From contig NZ_NCSQ01000168.1 of NCBI RefSeq assembly GCF_002105465.1, forward strand, positions 16,373 through 80,372: DNA of 64,000 bases, read 5' to 3'. Position numbers and translations under genes: made by a program. Below, in pieces: positions 51,906 to 59,709 of the stretch. Origin of the DNA: Aquidulcibacter paucihalophilus. Lineage in GTDB: Bacteria; Pseudomonadota; Alphaproteobacteria; Caulobacterales; Aquidulcibacteraceae. Numbering within the stretch: position 1 is the first letter of the stretch; each line of letters opens with the position of its first letter. Below the pieces are notes generated by a model that worked only from the letters and a program-made list of their open reading frames with translations, had not been told where the DNA came from and ran no database searches.

Positions 51906-52208
51906 ATGCAAACACGAAATCCTTTCCTCGACGAATTTTCAAAACTGGCAACCAGTGCTGCGGGTGTTGCCCAAGGTGTGGGTGAAGAGGCCCGGGCCTT
52001 TTGGCGCTCGCAAATGGAGCGCATGATTGTTGACATGGATCTGGTACGTCGCGACGAATTTGACGCGGTGAAAGATCTGGCCGCAGTTGCACGCGCCGAG
52101 GCGGACAGCTTGAAGGCGCGCCTTGATGCCTTAGAGGCATCGATCGGAAAGCCTGCGAAAGCAGCACCTAAAGCGGCTTCAACAAAAAAATCGGCCAAAA
52201 GCAGCTAA
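51906..52208 (+). CDS. ubiK: UbiK-like accessory factor for ubiquinone synthesis (BMFP family)
   Basis: The 100-residue protein matches the membrane fusogenic BMFP/UbiK family: an amphipathic N-terminal helix (NPFLDEFSKLATSAAGVAQG) and a coiled-coil C-terminal part with VRRDEFDAVKDLAAVARAE and LKARLDALEAS. A lysine/alanine tail follows. UbiK of Escherichia coli assists the ubiquinone synthesis proteins as a trimer. It is the first of a plus-strand group with ybjN-like and proC genes. The ribosome binding site is a plain AAGG. The 220-bp gap upstream shows no other gene. Confidence 0.86.
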   Translation: MQTRNPFLDEFSKLATSAAGVAQGVGEEARAFWRSQMERMIVDMDLVRRDEFDAVKDLAAVARAEADSLKARLDALEASIGKPAKAAPKAASTKKSAKSS

Positions 52209-52312
52209 AAGCTTTGGCGTACCGCTTGCAGCGCGCGCCATTCCCGCCAACCATGCCCATTAGCGGTGCGCGATTCGCGCGCCGCGTGTAAGCGAACCAC
52301 CGTGGAGGTTAT

Positions 52313-52822
52313 ATGGACCGCCAATTTACGCTTCGTGACGAAGATTTTTTCGAAGATGCAGATGCGCTTGATACGGTTGAAGCCGTTTTGGCAGCCGATT
52401 CTAAAGCCTATGAGCGATTAGACGAAGAAATCCACTTCGCTGCTTCCATGACCTATTGTGACCTGCATGGGATTTTCATGGCCCGGGAAGACGCGCCCTC
52501 ACTGGCGCTCAGCTTGATTTTTGATCTTAAAGCCCCCCGCATGCGTCGGGGAGATATTGCTTCCTTGCTGGCCTTGCTCAATGAAGCACTTTGGTTGGGT
52601 CATTTTGAGCTTTCTTCAGACGATAATGCGTTGTCGTGGCGGGCGGTGGTGCCTCTGATTGGCCGCGATACGCCTGAGCCAGCCGAAGTGGCGGCCATTC
52701 TGGCTGCCGGTGTTGAGGCTTGTGAGCGCTTTTATCCCGCCTTCAACTTCTTGCTCTGGGCCGGCAAAACACCGGAAGAGGCCGCCCAAGCAGCTTTGTT
52801 TGAGACTGCCGGAGAGGCGTGA
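52313..52822 (+). CDS. YbjN domain-containing protein
   Basis: The 169-residue protein shows the YbjN (sensory transduction regulator) pattern: an acidic first 40 residues, MTYCDLHGIFMAREDAPSL, then MRRGDIASLLALLNEALWLGHFEL, and a long C-terminal helix. The fold resembles type III secretion chaperones. YbjN of Escherichia coli affects motility and stress responses, but the biochemical role is unknown. Its stop overlaps the proC start by 4 bp as GTGA. The pairing of ybjN with proC is common in alphaproteobacteria. Confidence 0.83.
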   Translation: MDRQFTLRDEDFFEDADALDTVEAVLAADSKAYERLDEEIHFAASMTYCDLHGIFMAREDAPSLALSLIFDLKAPRMRRGDIASLLALLNEALWLGHFELSSDDNALSWRAVVPLIGRDTPEPAEVAAILAAGVEACERFYPAFNFLLWAGKTPEEAAQAALFETAGEA

Positions 52823-53634
52823 GTTTCATGAAAAAGCGAATTGCGCTTGTCGGCGGTGGCCGGATGGGCGGAGCCATGTTGCGTGGATGGGCCCGAATGG
52901 CCGATGCGTTCGACTTGGTCGTATTTGAACCATTCCCTTCCGCAGAAGTGTCGGAAATCATTGCGGCGCAGGCTTGGGTGTTGAATCCCGAAAGCCTCGA
53001 AGGGGCGGTCTTTGAATGCGTTGTTTTGGGGATAAAGCCGCAATTATTTGCCCCGGTTGGCGACCAGACCATCAAGCATTTGGTGTCGGACCAAACCTTA
53101 GTTCTTTCCATCATGGCCGGTATGGGTACGGCGAAGATCGCTGAAGTTTTGGGCGCCACCCATGTGGTTCGCGCCATGCCCAATACGCCGGGCCAAATCG
53201 GCAAAGGCGTAACCGCCTATTGGAATAGCCCAACAGTCCCGCCGGACTTAGAGGCCTTGGCCGTTTCCTTGTTGCGCCCCTTGGGTCATGTCGAAAAGCT
53301 GCAAAGCGAAAAGCAGATGGATGCGGTTACGGCGGTTTCTGGCTCTGGCCCTGCTTATGTCTTCCTCTTGGCTGAGGCCATGGCAGCAGCCGGTGAGGCT
53401 GAGGGTTTGGAGCGCGGTCTGGCAGAGCGCTTGGCGTGGCAGACCGTGATTGGCTCGGCCGCCTTAATGGAAGAAACAGGCCAGAATCCACAAGACTTAC
53501 GCCGTGCCGTGACGAGTCCGGAGGGTACAACCGCGGCTGCGACCGATGCTTTGACGGCAGGTGGCGGGATCATCACCTTGGTGCGTCGGGCAGTTGAGGC
53601 CGCGATCCATCGTTCGCGCCAATTAGGTAAGTAG
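52819..53634 (+). CDS. proC: pyrroline-5-carboxylate reductase
   Basis: ProC makes proline from 1-pyrroline-5-carboxylate with NAD(P)H. The 271-residue protein has the dinucleotide-binding ALVGGGRMGGAMLRGWA start, VVRAMPNTPGQIGKG, AVSGSGPAYVFLLAEAM, and the family signature DLRRAVTSPEGTTAAA near the end. A GTG at 52819 overlaps the ybjN-like stop as GTGA, and an in-frame ATG at 52828 (MKKRIALVGGG) is an equally plausible start; the GGAGAGG upstream suits either. Translational coupling is likely. Confidence 0.94.
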   Translation: MSFMKKRIALVGGGRMGGAMLRGWARMADAFDLVVFEPFPSAEVSEIIAAQAWVLNPESLEGAVFECVVLGIKPQLFAPVGDQTIKHLVSDQTLVLSIMAGMGTAKIAEVLGATHVVRAMPNTPGQIGKGVTAYWNSPTVPPDLEALAVSLLRPLGHVEKLQSEKQMDAVTAVSGSGPAYVFLLAEAMAAAGEAEGLERGLAERLAWQTVIGSAALMEETGQNPQDLRRAVTSPEGTTAAATDALTAGGGIITLVRRAVEAAIHRSRQLGK

Positions 53635-53666
53635 CCGAAGCGGGCTTTGCGCCCTATGTTGCGCCC

Positions 53667-54335
53667 ATGACCCAAGCAAACCCGTCTGCGCACACCCCCC
53701 TTTTGCACGCCTTAAGCGAGGCCGCGCTTTCTTTAAGTGCGGAGAAGTCTTGGGCTGAGATCAGCTTGGTCCGCCTATGCCAAGCGGCTGGGCAGAGCTT
53801 GGCTACCTGTGCCGATGCAGGGATCACGCGTCATTCGGTGGCGGACTATCTCGACCAAATGCTGGACCGGGCCATGTTAGAGGCGGTGGCAGACTTAGAA
53901 GCCGATGCACCCAGCCGCGACCAAGTGTTTGATATTGTGATGGCGCGATTTGATGCCATGCAAGACCAACGGGCTGCTTGGGCTTCGATCCTTCAAGCAG
54001 ACACAGAAGAGCCCGCCGCAGCCCTTGCCCGGGCTGCCCGCCGCGTACGCACCGCTGCTTGGGCCTTAGAAGCAGTGGGTGTTTCTACCACCAGCCTTAA
54101 GTCGATGGCCCGCGTCATGGGCCTTGCCCGACGCTTGCGCAAAATTGAATCGCTGTGGCTGATAGATGATGCCGATCTGTCGAAAACGATGGCCGGCTTA
54201 GACCAAACTTTGCGCGAAAGTGAGGCATGGTTGGCACGTGGCGAGAAAGTCGCCGACTTTTTAAAGGCAGCCGCGTCCCGCCGTAAGCGCTCTACAACGG
54301 CAGACGCACACTCACCCGAAGACCGCCCAGCGTAG
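53667..54335 (+). CDS. TetR-like helical protein
   Basis: The 222-residue, all-helical protein has the layout of TetR regulators: an N-terminal three-helix part (LHALSEAALSLSAEKSWAE, then LVRLCQAAGQSLATCADAG) and a larger C-terminal ligand-binding part. The recognition helix lacks the usual G-V-x-x-x-T-[LV]-Y-x-[HY]-F pattern, so DNA binding is doubtful. A COQ9-like lipid-binding protein of the same fold is an alternative. It lies 32 bp after proC and its end overlaps the sensor kinase gene on the other strand by 44 bp. Confidence 0.65.
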   Translation: MTQANPSAHTPLLHALSEAALSLSAEKSWAEISLVRLCQAAGQSLATCADAGITRHSVADYLDQMLDRAMLEAVADLEADAPSRDQVFDIVMARFDAMQDQRAAWASILQADTEEPAAALARAARRVRTAAWALEAVGVSTTSLKSMARVMGLARRLRKIESLWLIDDADLSKTMAGLDQTLRESEAWLARGEKVADFLKAAASRRKRSTTADAHSPEDRPA

Positions 54336-55602
54336 AGCGTGACAGCACGAGGTTGCCCCCGTGCGAGCGGGCAGCATCATAGGCCAGCGCCAAACCTAAA
54401 CCCACACCTTTCCGGTTCTGGTTGCGCGCAGGATCAAGCCGAGAAAAGGGTTTGAGCGCCTCTTCATAGTTTTCAGGGGCGATACCGGGGCCATCATCAT
54501 CCACATAGAGATAGATTGCATCCTCACTTTGGGAGGAACTTAGCATAACCGTCTCGCCAAAGGACAAGGCATTTTCAACAAGGTTGGACAGACAGCGCTT
54601 GAGCGCGATCGGCCGCCCAGAAGTGGGTAGGCTTTCGGCGAGGCCAGAGCCGTCAATCTCACGTCCGGCACGCGCGGCATCTTGAATGATTGCCCGCGCA
54701 ATGTCTGCCAAATCGACCGCTTCGGGTTCTTCCGACCATTGGCCTTTGGCAAAGGCGAGATATTCCTCTAGCATGCGCTCCATCTCTAGGATGTCTTTGC
54801 GCGCTTCATCAATATCGCTGGAGGGCGGCATCATGGCCAATTGAAGCTTCAGGCGGGTCAAAGGCGTACGCAAATCATGGCTGACCCCAGCCAGCAAATT
54901 GGTGCGTTGCTCAATATGGCGCTGAATCCGACCGCGCATTTGCAGGAAGGCCAAGGTGGCGCGGCGCACTTCAGCAGAACCTGCAGGCTTTAAGCTGACA
55001 TTTTCCCCACGTCCAAATCGGTCAGCGGCATCGGCTAAGCGCTCCATCGGTCGCACTTGGTTGCGGATGAACAAGACTGAGACGGTCGCAAGCAGAATGG
55101 TCGCCCCAGCCAGCCACAGGATAAAGATACCGCCTGTGGAGGCAAAGACCCGGTCGCGATAGGCCAGAAAGCGAAGCACGCCTCCGGGGACTTCCACCCG
55201 GATGTCGACATAGTCGGGATAGCGCGTGGTATCGAACCAGAATTTCTGCCGCAAAGACCCTGACAAAGCACGCCGCAAGGTCCGGTCAAAGGCAGGGATG
55301 ACGGCCAAACGCTCCCGTTCTGGCAGTTTGGCTTGTTTTTGCAGGGCAACCGATAGACGCAAGTCGGCGCGCGCATAACGGGTGATGGCGGCGAGATTTT
55401 CAGGCGTTGGATTGTCAGCATAAAGTTGGGTGACCAAGGCAACATCGCCTGCTGCCCCCTCACTCAAGCGGCGGCTGACTTGCTCCCAATGCAGGTCAAA
55501 AAACAAGTAAGTCACGACCATTTGCATAATCGCGACGGGCAAAACGATGATGAGTAGCGAGCGCGCAAAAAGCCCGCGCGGGATCAGCGCCTTTAAGTCC
55601 AT
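54292..55602 (-). CDS. EnvZ-type sensor histidine kinase
   Basis: The 436-residue membrane kinase has transmembrane helices at about 15-36 and 158-179, a periplasmic domain of about 120 residues between them, a HAMP linker (about 180-232), and a dimerisation domain with the phospho-accepting H242 in AGVSHDLRTPLTRLK. The ATP-binding domain is intact: N-box LSNLVENAL, DDDGPGI and GVGLGLAL. It belongs to the EnvZ/OmpR-like group found beside ilvE in alphaproteobacteria. It is the last gene of a MarR, response regulator, kinase unit and overlaps the convergent TetR-like gene by 44 bp. Confidence 0.93.
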   Translation of the reverse strand: MDLKALIPRGLFARSLLIIVLPVAIMQMVVTYLFFDLHWEQVSRRLSEGAAGDVALVTQLYADNPTPENLAAITRYARADLRLSVALQKQAKLPERERLAVIPAFDRTLRRALSGSLRQKFWFDTTRYPDYVDIRVEVPGGVLRFLAYRDRVFASTGGIFILWLAGATILLATVSVLFIRNQVRPMERLADAADRFGRGENVSLKPAGSAEVRRATLAFLQMRGRIQRHIEQRTNLLAGVSHDLRTPLTRLKLQLAMMPPSSDIDEARKDILEMERMLEEYLAFAKGQWSEEPEAVDLADIARAIIQDAARAGREIDGSGLAESLPTSGRPIALKRCLSNLVENALSFGETVMLSSSQSEDAIYLYVDDDGPGIAPENYEEALKPFSRLDPARNQNRKGVGLGLALAYDAARSHGGNLVLSRSTLGGLRVSVRLPL

Positions 55603-55629
55603 CGCACAACGCCCCGCCGCAGATTAAGC

Positions 55630-56325
55630 TTACGCATCATGCATCAACCGATAGCCGAGCCCGCGCACGGTTTGCAGATAATGGGGCTCGGCAGGATCAT
55701 CCTCTAGCTTTCGGCGCAAACGCGTAACTTGCACATCGATGGACCGCTCAACCGTTACCCCTGCTTTGCGCGCCAATTCTTCACGGGTGATGGTGGCACC
55801 GGGGCGCGCCGCCAAAGCTGCCAGCAAATCCTTTTCTGCGTCGGTCAAGCGCACCAAAATCCCATCGCGTCGTAGCTCCGCTTTGGTGGTGTTCCAGGTG
55901 GCAGAGCCGAGCAACAGCACATCAGCCGCAGGGGCGGGGCGGGCGCGTTTGAGGATGGCCGCCACGCGCAAGGCGAGTTCTTCGGGCTCAAACGGCTTGC
56001 CAAGGTAATCATCTGCCCCAGCCGTCAACCCCTCAATCCGATGGCTTGGATCCCCTAGGGCGGTCAAAAGTATGATGGGTGTATCCCGCTCTCCCCGCAC
56101 AGACCGGGTAAGCGTCACACCGTCTTCACCTGGCATCATGACGTCCAAAATCACCAGATCAAACATCAAAGCGTCCATCAGCTTACGGGCACTTGCTGCG
56201 TCAGAGGCTTCGGTGACGGAATAGCCAAGGCCACTGAGATAACGCTTTAAGAGATTGCGGATGCGATCATCATCATCGACGACGAGGAGGTGGGCAGGGT
56301 GGTCGGCTGGAGCGCGCGGGGCCAT
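55630..56325 (-). CDS. OmpR/PhoB-family response regulator
   Basis: The 231-residue protein has a receiver domain (about 12-125) with the acidic pocket LLVVDDDDR, the phospho-accepting D61 in LVILDVMMPGEDG and the switch lysine in YLGKPF. A C-terminal winged helix (about 135-231) ends VRGLGYRLM. It pairs with the kinase 27 bp downstream. Its ATG shares one base with the stop of the MarR gene (TAATG), so the two are co-translated. The target genes are unknown. Confidence 0.94.
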   Translation of the reverse strand: MAPRAPADHPAHLLVVDDDDRIRNLLKRYLSGLGYSVTEASDAASARKLMDALMFDLVILDVMMPGEDGVTLTRSVRGERDTPIILLTALGDPSHRIEGLTAGADDYLGKPFEPEELALRVAAILKRARPAPAADVLLLGSATWNTTKAELRRDGILVRLTDAEKDLLAALAARPGATITREELARKAGVTVERSIDVQVTRLRRKLEDDPAEPHYLQTVRGLGYRLMHDA

Positions 56326-56864
56326 TAGGGGGCTCTTTTGGGTTGAGAGGGGGAGGGTGCACCGACGGCGACAACGGGCGTTTCGGTGAGGGTTGAGAGG
56401 ACTTTGTCACAGCCAGCAACCGCTTCGCTGCCGGCAAGGCGGTAAGCAGCGGCCAGTCGCGTGCGCATGGCCAAGGCTAATTCGGTGGCAATGTTGGTCC
56501 CTTGGGCGGTGAGTTGAACGATTCTACGCCGTCCATCGTGGGGATCTTCGGTACGCTGCAACCAGGCCCGACCTTCAAGCCCATCCAACGTCTTCAGCAT
56601 GGTTTGCTTGCCCAACCCAATCTCTGCTGCAAGTTTCAGGACGGGCAGGGGATGGCTCAACAGCTCACATAAACACCGCGCTTCAACCCAAGTAATCTGG
56701 TGACGTTGGCGCTGTTCGTCGGTGGCAATCTTTAACAAATCCGCAGATTTGAAGATCAAGGCAACGCCAAGGTCGAGCTCATCCTCACGCAAATAGAGCC
56801 GTGGCCCACCGGCGGCAGGGCTGCTTGATCTGGCAAAAGCATTCGGTAAGGTGTTGACAGTCAT
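56325..56864 (-). CDS. MarR-family transcriptional regulator
   Basis: The 179-residue protein carries a MarR winged helix: ITWVEARCLCELLSHPLPVLKLAAEIGLG at the helix-turn-helix, split here between helices 2 and 4, and the wing RTEDPHDGRRRIVQLTAQG, which is diagnostic. The flanking ends are rich in proline and serine. It heads the MarR, response regulator, kinase unit and is divergent from ilvE. This four-gene neighbourhood is conserved in alphaproteobacteria. It may control ilvE or the two-component genes. Confidence 0.9.
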   Translation of the reverse strand: MTVNTLPNAFARSSSPAAGGPRLYLREDELDLGVALIFKSADLLKIATDEQRQRHQITWVEARCLCELLSHPLPVLKLAAEIGLGKQTMLKTLDGLEGRAWLQRTEDPHDGRRRIVQLTAQGTNIATELALAMRTRLAAAYRLAGSEAVAGCDKVLSTLTETPVVAVGAPSPSQPKRAP

Positions 56865-56960
56865 GGCTGGTCCAAGAGATTGCGTCTCATCGCATTTGGG
56901 TTCAAGCCCACCGACTGTGAAGCTTTTGAAACTCTATACACTGAACTAGGCGCAAGACAC

Positions 56961-57836
56961 ATGACTTTCATTCCCTATGACGATCGCGACGGCTGGATCT
57001 GGATGGATGGCGAATTCAAGCCATGGCGCGAGGCGAAAGTACATGTGCTGACCCACGGCCTGCATTATGGTTCATCCATTTTCGAGGGCGAGCGCGCCTA
57101 TGACGGCCAAATCTTTGAAAGCTTGCGCCATACGGAGCGTCTGTTCCGCTCAGCCGAGATTCTGGGCATGAAGCCAGCCTTCACGGTAGCCGATATCGAA
57201 GCTGCTAAAGCCGAAGCCATGGCCCGCAACGGCTTTGAAAATTGCTACATCCGCCCCGTAATGTGGCGGGGCAGCGAGATGATGGGCGTATCGGCCCAAC
57301 AAAGCACGATCCGCGCCGCCGTGGCTGTGTGGGAATGGGGCAATTATTTTGCCGACAAAATGAGTGGGATTCGCGTCACCCACGCGAAGTGGCGCAGGCC
57401 TGATCCCAAGACCGCACCCTGTGAAGCCAAGGCAGCGGGGCTTTATATGATTTGTACCGACTCAAAACATGCCGCTGAAGCCGAAGGCTATGCCGATGCC
57501 CTAATGCTCGACTGGCGCGGCCATGTCGCCGAAGCGACCGGGGCGAATATTTTCTTTATTCAGGATGGGGCCATCCATACCCCCGTGGCCGATTGCTTTT
57601 TGAATGGCATTACGCGCCAGACGGTCATCCGTCTTGCCCGCGACAAGGGCTATGAAGTGGTTGAGCGGACCATTATGCCAGAAGAGCTTGGCAATTTTTC
57701 TGAATGCTTCATCACGGGCACCGCCGCTGAAGTCACCCCTGTCAAGGAAATCGCGGGCATTTATTACCAGCCAGGCCGCGTGTGTGAGGATATGGTCACC
57801 ACTTATGACGCTCTGGTCCGTGGCAAACTCTCATAG
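56961..57836 (+). CDS. ilvE: branched-chain amino acid aminotransferase
   Basis: IlvE makes valine, leucine and isoleucine from their 2-oxo acids in the last step of their synthesis. I start at the ATG at 56961 (MTFIPYDDRDGWIWMDGEF), giving 291 residues; an upstream TTG frame adds 27 residues with no conserved sequence. It is a fold-type IV PLP enzyme: HGLHYGSSIFEGERAY, the PLP lysine K157 in PCEAKAAGLYM, VAEATGANIFF, and ECFITGTAAEVTPV. It is divergent from MarR and precedes the serine hydrolase by 8 bp. Confidence 0.94.
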   Translation: MTFIPYDDRDGWIWMDGEFKPWREAKVHVLTHGLHYGSSIFEGERAYDGQIFESLRHTERLFRSAEILGMKPAFTVADIEAAKAEAMARNGFENCYIRPVMWRGSEMMGVSAQQSTIRAAVAVWEWGNYFADKMSGIRVTHAKWRRPDPKTAPCEAKAAGLYMICTDSKHAAEAEGYADALMLDWRGHVAEATGANIFFIQDGAIHTPVADCFLNGITRQTVIRLARDKGYEVVERTIMPEELGNFSECFITGTAAEVTPVKEIAGIYYQPGRVCEDMVTTYDALVRGKLS

Positions 57837-57844
57837 GAGATGAC

Positions 57845-59071
57845 ATGAAAAAAGGTTTCTTGGGCCCAATTCTTGGGATCGTCGCACTCGCATTGGTTGG
57901 CGCTGGCGCGTTTGCTTATAGTGGCTTGGACAAAGAAACCAAAGGCGTTCTGGCGCAATTGCCGACCAATCGGGACGTGCTCTTCTGGTCCATTCCTCAG
58001 CGCGATGCCGCCTTCAGGGCCATGGACCGGCTTGAGTTTCTGGCCAAGAGCAATGTTGTTGAAGCGGGGCCAAAAGCGTCCGAATTGCCGGTTGGCACGC
58101 CTTTAATCATCCCCAATATTGACGCCTATATGCAGTCCCAACGCGCATCGGGCATTGTCATCATTCAAGATGGCAAAGTTCGGTTTGAGAACTATGGCTT
58201 GGGCTTTGATGCGTCTGGCCGCTGGACCAGCTTTTCAGTCGCCAAATCCTATACCTCCACCTTGGTGGGGGCTGCGATCCAGGACGGCTATATCAAAAGC
58301 CTATCGGACAAGGTGTCAACCTATATCCCGGGCCTCAAAGGCTCTGCCTATGATGATGTGACGGTGGAGCAATTGCTCACCATGTCTTCTGGGGTGAAGT
58401 GGAATGAGGATTATGAGGATCCAAATTCCGATGTCGCAAAATTCAATAATGCTAAGCCCGATGCGGGCTTAGACGCGACAACCAGCTATATGCGCAAACT
58501 TCCCCGCGCCCATGCCCCAGGCACGGTTTGGAATTACAATACGGGCGAGACCAATCTGGTTGGGATTTTGGTGAGCTCTGCGACCAAAAAGCCGCTGGCA
58601 ACCTATTTGTCTGAGAAAATCTGGAAGCCCTTTGGCATGGAGCAAAAGGCGACTTGGATCTTAAACAATACAGGCCAAGAAATTGCTGGATGCTGTCTGC
58701 AAATGGCCACACGAGACTATGCGCGCATGGGTCTTTTTGTGCTTGCTGGCGGCAAGATTGGCGATACCCAAGTTGTTCCCGTCGATTGGTTTGCTAAAGC
58801 GGCGACCAAGAAAATGGATTATGGCGAACCCGGCCGCGGCTATGGTTATCAATGGTGGACCTATGACGATGGCAGCGTCTCGGCACAGGGCATTTTTGGG
58901 CAAGGTATTTTCATCGACCCCAAGCGCAAGTTGGTGATTGCTTCCAACGCCAATTGGACCCGGGCAACCGATGGACCTGAAGGGGCTGCGCGCGAAGTCT
59001 TTTATAAACAAGTCCAAGACTTGATTGATGCGGAAGCCGCCGCAAAACCCCCCTCTGTACCTACCAAATAG
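57845..59071 (+). CDS. membrane-anchored serine hydrolase, beta-lactamase class C-like fold
   Basis: The 408-residue protein has one N-terminal hydrophobic segment (residues 5-27), so it is anchored or secreted. The catalytic SxxK is SVAK (S131, K134) in SFSVAKSYTSTLVG, and the tyrosine motif is WNYNTGETNL (Y231). QGIFGQG-like residues near the end replace the usual KTG. It resembles esterases and 6-aminohexanoate-dimer hydrolases rather than true beta-lactamases. It follows ilvE by only 8 bp, so it is probably on that transcript. Its last 11 bp overlap the convergent NUDIX gene. Confidence 0.85.
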   Translation: MKKGFLGPILGIVALALVGAGAFAYSGLDKETKGVLAQLPTNRDVLFWSIPQRDAAFRAMDRLEFLAKSNVVEAGPKASELPVGTPLIIPNIDAYMQSQRASGIVIIQDGKVRFENYGLGFDASGRWTSFSVAKSYTSTLVGAAIQDGYIKSLSDKVSTYIPGLKGSAYDDVTVEQLLTMSSGVKWNEDYEDPNSDVAKFNNAKPDAGLDATTSYMRKLPRAHAPGTVWNYNTGETNLVGILVSSATKKPLATYLSEKIWKPFGMEQKATWILNNTGQEIAGCCLQMATRDYARMGLFVLAGGKIGDTQVVPVDWFAKAATKKMDYGEPGRGYGYQWWTYDDGSVSAQGIFGQGIFIDPKRKLVIASNANWTRATDGPEGAAREVFYKQVQDLIDAEAAAKPPSVPTK

Positions 59072-59516
59072 GGAGGATAGGCCCGCCCGCTGCCTCTGAC
59101 AGGCGGCGGTGGGTGCTGGCTGTCGTGCCTGCAGGCAAATCCTTTATCGGAAAGAAACCGTGTTCGGCGATTTCATGGGCGCGGTTTGTTGGCTCAACAA
59201 GCCAAGCACTTGGTCGATACAAAAGCACATGATCGCCTTTGAAATAGGCAAAATTGGTGTGGATCGAAACAAGGCGCAGGTCCTCTGGCTGGATGAGGAG
59301 GCCTGCCTCTTCCCTAGCTTCTTTGATCGCCGCATCCAGTGCATGCTCGCCCCGTTCTACGCCGCCGCCGGGTAGATGCCAGCCTGGCAAATAGGTGTGG
59401 CGCACCAGGCAAACACGGTCTTGGTCGTCAATGGCGAGGATTCGTACGCCAAGAGTTGCTCCCCGGGCCAGGCGGAACCACGTATGCATCACGATTTTGC
59501 GCAAAAACTTTAACAT
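59061..59516 (-). CDS. NUDIX hydrolase
   Basis: The 151-residue protein has a Nudix box GGVERGE followed, after seven residues, by KEAREEAGL. The first arginine of the motif is lysine; the glutamates that hold magnesium are kept, so activity is likely. The start MHTWFRLARGATLGVRILA and an aromatic-rich LLYRPSAWLVEP region occur in alphaproteobacterial members of no known substrate. It is the third NUDIX protein in the window, with mutT and the gene at 32378. It is divergent from the 26-residue peptide gene. Confidence 0.82.
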   Translation of the reverse strand: MLKFLRKIVMHTWFRLARGATLGVRILAIDDQDRVCLVRHTYLPGWHLPGGGVERGEHALDAAIKEAREEAGLLIQPEDLRLVSIHTNFAYFKGDHVLLYRPSAWLVEPTNRAHEIAEHGFFPIKDLPAGTTASTHRRLSEAAGGPILPIW

Positions 59517-59536
59517 GCAGACTTGTATAGGGTGAC

Positions 59537-59565
59537 TTGGCGAGTGGTGCCAATGCCGCTAGATA
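59537..59565 (+). promoter_or_regulatory. housekeeping promoter for the 26-residue peptide gene
   Basis: TTGGCGA at 59537-59543 and GCTAGATA at 59558-59565 are 14 bases apart. They match the Caulobacter housekeeping consensus TTGACGS / GCTANAWC at five of seven and seven of eight positions with allowed spacing. Transcription would start near 59572, about 23 bases before the start codon and just before a strong ribosome binding site. Confidence 0.55.
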
Positions 59566-59594
59566 GACGCGTAACGATATGAGGAGTTTTCACC

Positions 59595-59675
59595 ATGTAT
59601 GCCCTTCTTGCACTTGGATTGGCCGTTGGCGCCATGGCTTTGTTAAATCTGATCGAGTTTAAGCGCCTCGACTAA
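59595..59675 (+). CDS. 26-residue single-helix membrane peptide
   Basis: The gene codes for a hydrophobic helix (MYALLALGLAVGAMALLN) followed by a short charged end, LIEFKRLD. It is preceded by GAGGAG eight bases before the ATG, among the best ribosome binding sites in the window, and by a good promoter at 59537-59565. These signals make it more than a chance frame. I do not recognise it. Its size and plan recall KdpF-type and other small membrane subunits that tune transporters or kinases, but no partner genes adjoin it: the neighbours are NUDIX and a hybrid kinase, both on the other strand. Confidence 0.6.
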   Translation: MYALLALGLAVGAMALLNLIEFKRLD

Positions 59676-59709
59676 CTGAGCGCGCCCTAATCGGGCCGTT
59701 TCGGCTGCC

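Noticed and set aside
56895..56925. A GGTTCAAGCCC sequence resembling a tRNA T-arm
   Set aside because: No acceptor, D or anticodon stems could be built around it; it lies in the ilvE leader.
59676..59709. A GCCC/GGGC hairpin followed by TTT as a terminator after the 26-residue gene
   Set aside because: The stem has only four or five pairs with a mismatch, and the T run is short; not enough to call.
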